A stretch of DNA of 64,000 bases from Winogradskyella aurantiaca (GTDB lineage: Bacteria > Bacteroidota > Bacteroidia > Flavobacteriales > Flavobacteriaceae), in assembly GCF_003362725.1 (NCBI RefSeq), contig NZ_QKTV01000001.1, forward strand, positions 496,001 to 560,000, read 5' to 3'. The notes under the pieces are model-generated. The model was not told where the DNA came from, did no database searches, and worked only from the letters and a program-made list of their open reading frames with translations. Positions within the stretch are counted from its first letter, which is position 1. The number at the start of each line of letters is the position of its first letter. Both the position numbers and the translations under genes were made by a program. Positions 58,444 through 64,000 of the stretch are shown here, piece by piece.

Positions 58444-59130
58444 GTGAAGAAAAAGGATATTAAAATACTGTTAGTTGACGATGAGCCAGATATTCTGGAA
58501 ATTGTTGGCTATAATCTTGAAAGCGAAGGTTATCAGGTATACACTGGTGAAAATGGTAATCAGGCCATAGAGAAAGCTAAAAAAATCAAACCACACTTAA
58601 TTATTCTGGATGTTATGATGCCGGAAATGGATGGTATTGAAGCTTGCGAACGATTGCGTGAAATACCGGATTTAGGTCAAACCATCATTACGTTTTTAAC
58701 CGCGCGCGGTGAAGATTATTCGCAAGTCGCTGGGTTTGATGCTGGAGCAGATGATTACATCACTAAACCTATTAAACCTAAGGTGTTGGTGTCAAAGGTA
58801 AAGGCACTCCTAAGACGAATCAAGAATTCTGAGGGTCAGTTAGATTCCATTGTAAAGATAGGTGACCTGGTGATTAATCGCGAAGAGTACAAGATTGTCA
58901 ATAAGGGCGAAGAGATAATTCTACCCCGTAAAGAGTTTGAATTACTATCTTTACTGACTACCAAACCTGGAAAAGTATTTAAACGAGAAGAGATTTTAGA
59001 TAAAGTCTGGGGCAATGAGGTTGTTGTGGGAGGAAGGACCATCGATGTTCATATTAGAAAGCTCAGAGAAAAAATAGGTGACAAATCGTTTAAAACTGTA
59101 AAAGGTGTTGGCTACAAGTTTGTGGACTGA
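58444..59130 (+). CDS. PhoB-type response regulator
   Basis: A 228-residue OmpR/PhoB regulator. The receiver domain has the acidic pair LVDDEPD, the phosphorylated Asp56 in LIILDVMMPEMDG, and the conserved Lys in DDYITKPI; the winged-helix DNA-binding domain follows (about 130-228, RKEFELLSLLTTKPGKVFKR, TIDVHIRKLREKIGDK). It starts with GTG at 58444. The kinase gene overlaps its stop by one base, so the two are coupled. Confidence 0.95.
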   Translation: MKKKDIKILLVDDEPDILEIVGYNLESEGYQVYTGENGNQAIEKAKKIKPHLIILDVMMPEMDGIEACERLREIPDLGQTIITFLTARGEDYSQVAGFDAGADDYITKPIKPKVLVSKVKALLRRIKNSEGQLDSIVKIGDLVINREEYKIVNKGEEIILPRKEFELLSLLTTKPGKVFKREEILDKVWGNEVVVGGRTIDVHIRKLREKIGDKSFKTVKGVGYKFVD

Positions 59131-60170
59131 TGCAAGAAAAGTTTAAAAAATCCTATAAGTTCGCGTATCGAACTTCGCTTTACATTACGCTTTTTGCAAC
59201 ACTCTTAGTGAGTGTTTTTTTGTTTTTTTACCACCAGCTCAACTGGCAAATTATCTTTTTTCCTTTAGTGTGTTATCCGCTCGCCTTTGCAATTATTCAA
59301 TTTCGCGTAGAAAAGTTCATCTACAAACGGGTTAAGCAAATCTATGACGATTTAACTCTTTTAGAATCTACCAACTTACGGCAGCAACCTATCACCACCG
59401 ATATGGGGACCTTAACAAGAGAGATTGATAAGTTTGCCAGAGATAAAAAACTGGAGATCGAGACCTTAAAGGTTAGAGAAGAATACCGTAAAGAGTTTAT
59501 GGGTAATGTCTCTCACGAAATGAAGACTCCCCTCTTTACCGTTCAAGGATATATCTTAACCTTGTTAGATGGTGCTATGGACGATGAAGTCATTAGGAAA
59601 AAGTACTTAAAACGGGCTAATAAGGGAGTTGAACGTCTCATATATATCATCAAGGATCTGGATATGATCACTAAATTAGAGGTGGGTGATCTGCGCCTAA
59701 ACAAAGAGGTTTTTGATATTGTGGAGTTGGTTGAAAATGTTTTTGATCTTTTTGAAATGAAAGCAGCCAAAAAGAACATAACGCTGACTTTTGACATGGA
59801 TTACAGTAAGCCCGTTCTAGTAAATGCAGATAAAGAGCGTATTCAACAAGTTCTTACCAATTTAGTAGTTAATTCAATTAAGTATGGACGCGAAAAAGGA
59901 ACAACGGAAGTTAGCATAGAAAACTTAATTAAGAATAAGGTTATTATTCGTGTAACCGACAATGGAGAAGGTATCACGGAGGAACATATACCTCGATTAT
60001 TCGAACGCTTCTACAGAGTGGATAAAAGCGGATCTAGAAAAGAAGGTGGTTCCGGTTTAGGCTTATCCATTGTAAAGCACATCATTGAAGCCCATGAGGA
60101 AAAAATTTATGTAGAGAGCGAGCCTGAAGTGGGTAGTGAGTTTTCATTTACGCTTGAAAAGGCTAAATAA
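59130..60170 (+). CDS. PhoR-type sensor histidine kinase with minimal sensor
   Basis: A 346-residue kinase. Two transmembrane helices (about 17-34 and 40-57) are joined by only about five residues, so there is no periplasmic sensor domain; a signal must come through the membrane or a partner. The H-box is GNVSHEMKTPLFTVQGY (His129), with ATP-binding boxes NLVVNSIKYG, VTDNGEGI, LFERFYRVDKSGSRKEGGSG (in part). Directly downstream of its response regulator. Its last 27 bases overlap the convergent glycosyltransferase gene. Confidence 0.94.
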   Translation: MQEKFKKSYKFAYRTSLYITLFATLLVSVFLFFYHQLNWQIIFFPLVCYPLAFAIIQFRVEKFIYKRVKQIYDDLTLLESTNLRQQPITTDMGTLTREIDKFARDKKLEIETLKVREEYRKEFMGNVSHEMKTPLFTVQGYILTLLDGAMDDEVIRKKYLKRANKGVERLIYIIKDLDMITKLEVGDLRLNKEVFDIVELVENVFDLFEMKAAKKNITLTFDMDYSKPVLVNADKERIQQVLTNLVVNSIKYGREKGTTEVSIENLIKNKVIIRVTDNGEGITEEHIPRLFERFYRVDKSGSRKEGGSGLGLSIVKHIIEAHEEKIYVESEPEVGSEFSFTLEKAK

Positions 60171-61196
60171 GGTAGCATAATCTACCAAGTAGTTAAGTTC
60201 ATTGAAGCCTTTAAATTTTTCTATTTCTTTTAATAGGCTTAAATGAAAGCTGTCTTGTGTGGCAAAAGGTGCAATCCCATCTTCCATTAATTTTTGAGCC
60301 AGATATTCTTGTTCAAATTGCCCTGGTGTTGGAATAAAAAAGGCTTTATTCCCAAGTTTTGCCAGGTCCATCACGGTTGTATACCCAGAACGTGATAGTA
60401 TTAATTCACTTGAATTAAGAGCCTCCTCCAGGTCCTTACTCGTTAAGAAATTATAAATCGTAAGGTTATTATATTCTTCTTTAGTTTGCGCACTTTCAAT
60501 TTTGCCTTTTACAAAAAGACAGGGACCTTTATAATTCTCTAATTCATTTAGTAATTGCTCCTCTAGCATTGTACGCTGAGGTTCAGGCCCAGATAATAAG
60601 ACCATAAGTTTATAGCGCTTAATCTGATTAGATTTAGTAAATCTGCTTAATGGACCAAGATAGCATAATGGAAGTCCCATATTATCAACATGCCCAAGTT
60701 TTCCACTTAAATTAGGGTTATCCTTTTGGTCGGGTATCCAGCATTCATTGAACTTTTCAATAATTTGTTTATGTAAAGCTGTGCTCAACCAAGTGGTTGT
60801 GCCACTTAAAACACGCAGCTGATGTGTTATAAAAACGGACGGAATGCGCTTATGTCGCACCCCAAAACGATTATCTGAAATTATGCCATCAATGTTGTAT
60901 TTGCTTATGATGTTTTTAGTGGCCTTTTTTTCTTTTTTGATGGTTTTAATGAGGTGTGGTGAGTCTTTTATCAGTTTTAGTTTAAACTTCTCACCTTTGT
61001 CTGCGTAGGTAATGTTATAAGAAGGGAGCTCAACATGTGTTAAATGGGGAAATTCCATTTTAAGGAGCGCTAATGCTTGACCGTCGCTAGCGATTATAGG
61101 CTCAAAACCATGTGCTTCAAGTGATGTAATAATGGGTATGCATCTGGTGGCATGTCCAAGGCCCCAGTTTAAAGGAGCAACCAAAATTCGTTTCAT
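60144..61196 (-). CDS. MurG-like family 28-type glycosyltransferase
   Basis: A 350-residue GT-B glycosyltransferase, starting MKRILVAPLNWGLGHATRC (the GxGHxxR loop of MurG-like enzymes) at the ATG 61196; a TTG two codons earlier is less likely. The C-terminal part has LILSRSGYTTVMDLAKLG, the nucleotide-sugar-binding region. It resembles proteins annotated as UDP-GlcNAc:LPS N-acetylglucosamine transferases. Acceptor unknown. The 3' end overlaps the kinase gene by 27 bp. Confidence 0.82.
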   Translation of the reverse strand: MKRILVAPLNWGLGHATRCIPIITSLEAHGFEPIIASDGQALALLKMEFPHLTHVELPSYNITYADKGEKFKLKLIKDSPHLIKTIKKEKKATKNIISKYNIDGIISDNRFGVRHKRIPSVFITHQLRVLSGTTTWLSTALHKQIIEKFNECWIPDQKDNPNLSGKLGHVDNMGLPLCYLGPLSRFTKSNQIKRYKLMVLLSGPEPQRTMLEEQLLNELENYKGPCLFVKGKIESAQTKEEYNNLTIYNFLTSKDLEEALNSSELILSRSGYTTVMDLAKLGNKAFFIPTPGQFEQEYLAQKLMEDGIAPFATQDSFHLSLLKEIEKFKGFNELNYLVDYATLFSLFKRK

Positions 61197-61341
61197 GAGC
61201 AAACACTAATTGGGTATAAGATCTGTAATTTTTCAAATAAAGATACCAGAGCTTTCGTAATATTGCAGCCAAATATACAGCGTGAATGTTTCTTTAATTT
61301 TATTTAAAAATTAAAAACGCTAAGAAATAGTTAATAATACC

Positions 61342-62016
61342 GTGGGAAGTAAAAACAAACTAAAACGCTTTAAAGAGAATGAAAATTTCAATAATGTTTT
61401 TCAGCCAACTCGTGAGGAGCTGACTTCTGGGGTTTTTGCTTTAAAGGGTAATTGGAAGTCCAGAATTTTTAAGAATAAAAACCCACTGGTATTGGAGCTA
61501 GGCTGTGGTAAAGGAGAGTACACCGTTGGTTTGGCTAAACGTTATCCAGATAAAAACTTTATAGGTATTGATATAAAAGGGGCCCGATTTTGGCGTGGGG
61601 CAAAAACCGCAATAGAGGAGTCTATTGACAACGCTAAATTTCTCAGAACTCAAATAGAATTAATTGAATATGCTTTTGCAAAAAGTGAAGTTGATGAAAT
61701 TTGGATCACATTCCCAGACCCCCAAATCAAATACAAACGAACTAAGCATCGCCTGACTAATCAAACGTTTTTAGAGCGCTATAAGAAGATTTTGAAACCA
61801 GGGGGTATTGTTCATTTAAAAACAGACAGTGAGTTTATGCATGGCTACACACTTGGTCTTTTACATGGTTTGGGTTTTGAGATAGAATATGCCAATCATC
61901 ATGTCTACCACCTTAAAGGAAGCCCGGATGAAGTTACTAACATTCAAACCTTTTATGAACAGCAATATTTAGAGCAAGACAAAGCAATTACCTATATTAG
62001 ATTCAAAATCCACTAA
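61342..62016 (+). CDS. trmB: tRNA (guanine-N7)-methyltransferase
   Basis: A 224-residue SAM-dependent enzyme methylating G46 of tRNA. SAM-binding VLELGCGKGEYTVGLAKRYP (about residues 49-68), GIDIKGARFWRGAK, and the TrmB signature ITFPDPQIKYKRTKHRL are clear. It starts with GTG at 61342. Next come the LysE-type exporter (3 bases on), the alkyltransferase-like protein and Mrp, a likely operon. Confidence 0.96.
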   Translation: MGSKNKLKRFKENENFNNVFQPTREELTSGVFALKGNWKSRIFKNKNPLVLELGCGKGEYTVGLAKRYPDKNFIGIDIKGARFWRGAKTAIEESIDNAKFLRTQIELIEYAFAKSEVDEIWITFPDPQIKYKRTKHRLTNQTFLERYKKILKPGGIVHLKTDSEFMHGYTLGLLHGLGFEIEYANHHVYHLKGSPDEVTNIQTFYEQQYLEQDKAITYIRFKIH

Positions 62017-62019
62017 GGC

Positions 62020-62652
62020 TTGAATATTACATTCATCTTTTTTCTGGGCTTATTTATAGCCTTGATTGGCGTTATTCCACCAGGATTATTAAATATGACT
62101 GCTGCCAAAATTAGCTTAAAAGAAGGGCCGGGCAGGGGAATTATGTTTTCTACAGGTGTTTGTATTACTGTTTTTATTCAAACCTATTTGGCCGCCATTT
62201 TTGCTAGGTATTTATCAACCCGGCCAGATGTTATTGCTATTCTTCAAAAGGTGGCATTTGTGCTTTTCATTCTAATATCGGTTTATTTTCTGGCCATTGC
62301 CACCAAAAAGAAGGAAGAGACCATTGTTGAAGAGGAGGTTAAAAGTAAGCGTGGTCGATTGGCACATGGCATGATGCTGGCTTCATTAAATCTGTTTCCA
62401 ATTCCATATCAGGCTTATATGACTATTACATTGGCTTCTTTTGGGTGGTTGGACTTTGAAAAAACCAGTATTATTACCTATGTAACAGGGGCTACCATGG
62501 GGACCTTTGTAATGCTTTATGTGTATATTTTCTTTTTTGATAAGATTAAAACAAATCCCCTCACTTCTCAAAAAAACATGAATTATGTTATTGGGAGTAT
62601 CACTGGATTGGTAGCATTAATCACTTTTATAAATATTCTAAAAGACCTCTAA
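62020..62652 (+). CDS. LysE-family exporter
   Basis: A 210-residue membrane protein with about six helices; FLGLFIALIGVIPPGLLNMTA at the start is the LysE/RhtB-type helix with its PPG turn, and a charged cytoplasmic loop (ATKKKEETIVEEEVKSKRGR) separates the halves. Substrate could be an amino acid or another small metabolite. It starts with TTG at 62020, 3 bases after trmB, and its stop overlaps the next start by one base. Confidence 0.8.
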   Translation: MNITFIFFLGLFIALIGVIPPGLLNMTAAKISLKEGPGRGIMFSTGVCITVFIQTYLAAIFARYLSTRPDVIAILQKVAFVLFILISVYFLAIATKKKEETIVEEEVKSKRGRLAHGMMLASLNLFPIPYQAYMTITLASFGWLDFEKTSIITYVTGATMGTFVMLYVYIFFFDKIKTNPLTSQKNMNYVIGSITGLVALITFINILKDL

Positions 62653-62987
62653 TGAAGCCGGAAACACTTAGTTTTTTTGAACGGGTTTATGATGTGGTAA
62701 GGATGATCCCGGAGGGGAGGGTTACCAGTTATGGTGCTATTGCAAAGTATCTTGGTGCGGCAAGAAGCTCAAGATTGGTAGGCTATGCCATGAATGCCTC
62801 GCATGGAAAAGACGTACCTGCGCATCGGGTGGTGAACAGAAATGGTTTATTAACAGGGAAGCATCATTTTGAGGGAACAAACCTCATGCAGCAATTATTA
62901 GAAAATGAAGGGGCGGTTGTTGTAGATAATCAAATTAAGAACTTTAAAGCGCTCTTCTGGGATCCTCTTAAAGAGTTAAAAAATTAG
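62652..62987 (+). CDS. atl: Alkyltransferase-like DNA-binding protein (ATL)
   Basis: A 111-residue protein of the MGMT C-terminal domain. The active-site motif PCHRV of true methyltransferases reads PAHRV (Ala57 in place of the acceptor Cys), so it cannot transfer alkyl groups to itself. Residues RVTSYGAIAKYLGA, SSRLVGYAM and the VNRNGLLTG end are otherwise intact, as in Atl1/YbaZ proteins that bind alkylated guanine and hand it to nucleotide excision repair. The start overlaps the LysE-type stop by one base. Confidence 0.92.
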   Translation: MKPETLSFFERVYDVVRMIPEGRVTSYGAIAKYLGAARSSRLVGYAMNASHGKDVPAHRVVNRNGLLTGKHHFEGTNLMQQLLENEGAVVVDNQIKNFKALFWDPLKELKN

Positions 62988-63066
62988 GATAAAGTTGCTA
63001 TAACTAAAGCAAATTTTAGCATAGATACATTTCATCTCAAGCTAAGGAAATCCAAACAATTCGAAG

Positions 63067-63074
63067 TATCTTTG
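63067..63074 (+). promoter_or_regulatory. Promoter -7 box for the Mrp gene
   Basis: TATCTTTG (TAnnTTTG) 26 bases before the TTG start at 63100. No TTG partner at the usual distance. Confidence 0.45.
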
Positions 63075-63099
63075 CATTTGGAATTAATCTGAATAAGCT

Positions 63100-64000
63100 T
63101 TGAAAATAAATAAGCAAGATATATACAATGCTCTACGTACCATAACGGTACCTGGTGAAGGGGAAAATATGGTTGATAGTGGTGCGGTAACTAATATCAT
63201 GACATTTGCTGATGAGGTAGTTGTTGATATTACAATTAAAAACCCTACACTTCAAGCGCGCAAGAAAACGGAAGTGGCTATTCTTAAAACCATTCACGAT
63301 CAAGTCTATGCTAAGGCTAAGATTTCGGTTAACGTGAAACAGGAGGTGCCACCTAAGCAGGAGAAGAACGAAATAAAGGGCAAACCAATTCCAGGGATTA
63401 GTAATATAGTTGCTGTGGCTTCTGGAAAGGGTGGTGTTGGAAAATCGACGGTTACTGCAAATCTGGCTGTGACTTTAGCAAAAATGGGCTTTAAGGTAGG
63501 AGTCTTAGATGCAGATATTTATGGTCCGTCAATTCCCATCATGTTTGCCGTAGCTTCAGAGCGTCCACTGTCAGTTACTATCGATGGAAAGTCCAAGATG
63601 AAACCTATTGAGAATTATGGTGTAAAGGTTTTATCTATTGGGTTTTTTACAAAACCAGATCAAGCTGTGATTTGGAGAGGACCTATGGCCTCCAAAGCCT
63701 TAAATCAAATGATTTTTGATGCAGCCTGGGGGGAACTGGATTTTCTTCTCATCGATTTGCCACCGGGAACTGGGGATATTCATTTGAGTATTATGCAAGC
63801 CTTACCAATCACGGGCTCAGTGGTAGTAAGTACCCCTCAAAATGTGGCCCTGGCAGATGCTAAAAAAGGTGTGGCAATGTTTCAGCAAGATAATATTAAT
63901 GTGCCTGTTCTTGGCATCATTGAAAATATGGCTTATTTCACACCGGCTGAACTCCCTGATAATAAATACTATATCTTTGGACAAGAAGGTGCTAAATACC
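63100..64000 (+). CDS. mrp: Mrp/NBP35-family ATP-binding protein (partial)
   Basis: The frame runs to the window end with about 300 codons and no stop. It starts with TTG at 63100 (MKINKQDIYNALRTITVPGE). The N-terminal DUF59/MIP18-like domain (about 1-95) is followed by the P-loop ATPase with the deviant Walker A VASGKGGVGKSTVTANLAV (about residue 109), DADIYGPSIP and LLIDLPPGTGDIHL. This family loads or transfers Fe-S clusters. The C-terminal CxxC that binds the cluster would lie beyond the window. Confidence 0.95.
   Translation, partial: MKINKQDIYNALRTITVPGEGENMVDSGAVTNIMTFADEVVVDITIKNPTLQARKKTEVAILKTIHDQVYAKAKISVNVKQEVPPKQEKNEIKGKPIPGISNIVAVASGKGGVGKSTVTANLAVTLAKMGFKVGVLDADIYGPSIPIMFAVASERPLSVTIDGKSKMKPIENYGVKVLSIGFFTKPDQAVIWRGPMASKALNQMIFDAAWGELDFLLIDLPPGTGDIHLSIMQALPITGSVVVSTPQNVALADAKKGVAMFQQDNINVPVLGIIENMAYFTPAELPDNKYYIFGQEGAKY

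Noticed and set aside
1-64000. CRISPR arrays, tRNA or rRNA genes, prophage or insertion sequences
   Set aside because: No regular repeats, tRNA T-loop signatures, transposase or integrase genes or phage genes were seen in the window.

Overview
This 64 kb window looks like core chromosome of a flavobacterium (phylum Bacteroidota, probably a marine Flavobacteriaceae; I cannot name the genus). The signs are: A/T-rich DNA; promoter boxes of the TAnnTTTG type instead of -35/-10 pairs; almost no Shine-Dalgarno sequences; a type IX secretion C-terminal sorting domain (56446-58227); many lipoproteins with short lipoboxes; families mostly confined to this phylum (DUF3127, DUF3098, DUF4271, DUF4296, DUF4301); a PcrB-type prenylglyceryl phosphate synthase; and a class II dimeric glycyl-tRNA synthetase. 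I saw no rRNA, tRNA, CRISPR, prophage, IS element or recognised defence system. Gene density is very high; no gap exceeds 300 bases.

Layout. 1-9.8 kb: aldo/keto reductase, OmpA-like lipoprotein, exonuclease III, a 1150-residue outer-membrane protein, a small outer-membrane protein, GlyRS and a coiled-coil membrane protein. 9.8-19.4 kb: ComF, an Ig-like lipoprotein, an omega-amidase-type nitrilase, a serine hydrolase, a methionine-type aminotransferase, an S46 dipeptidyl-peptidase, a DUF1569 protein and AhcY. 19.5-26.7 kb: a tightly coupled seven-gene operon (PPTase, PcrB, YkoF-type thiamin-binding protein, PnuC/PnuT transporter, NadR-like kinase, DUF4301, ArfB-like), followed by a TPP riboswitch and a TonB-dependent receptor. 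I read this last part as a thiamin-acquisition locus. 26.7-35.9 kb: Rieske-like lipoprotein, GreA, HIT, an orphan histidine kinase, flavin reductase, DUF3127, Aat, a second serine hydrolase, an EF-hand-type lipoprotein, Tag, a thioredoxin-fold protein and a TonB-C-like protein. 35.9-42 kb: the ftsX-DUF3098-uppP-truB operon and LeuRS.

42-51 kb: alanine dehydrogenase, YugP-type metallopeptidase, BI-1 protein, saccharopine-dehydrogenase-type enzyme with an Lrp regulator, DUF423, PEP carboxykinase, HemD and DUF4271. 50.4-56.4 kb: polyprenol-phosphate mannosyltransferase-like protein, dihydroorotase, DUF4296, an NAD-dependent epimerase, TyrRS and a LuxE-like acyl-protein synthetase. 56.4-64 kb: a T9SS-secreted protein, a PhoB/PhoR-like two-component pair, a glycosyltransferase, TrmB, a LysE-type exporter, an alkyltransferase-like protein and the start of an Mrp/NBP35 ATPase cut by the window end.

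The parts most worth a second look are the TPP-riboswitch receptor beside a PnuT/YkoF/kinase operon; a promoter-and-terminator-bounded 80-nt transcript candidate on the minus strand at 30857-30938; a terminator-like hairpin in the greA leader; and the convergent gene ends that overlap by 4 to 53 bp without terminators. No large unknown system was found; most of the window is housekeeping.
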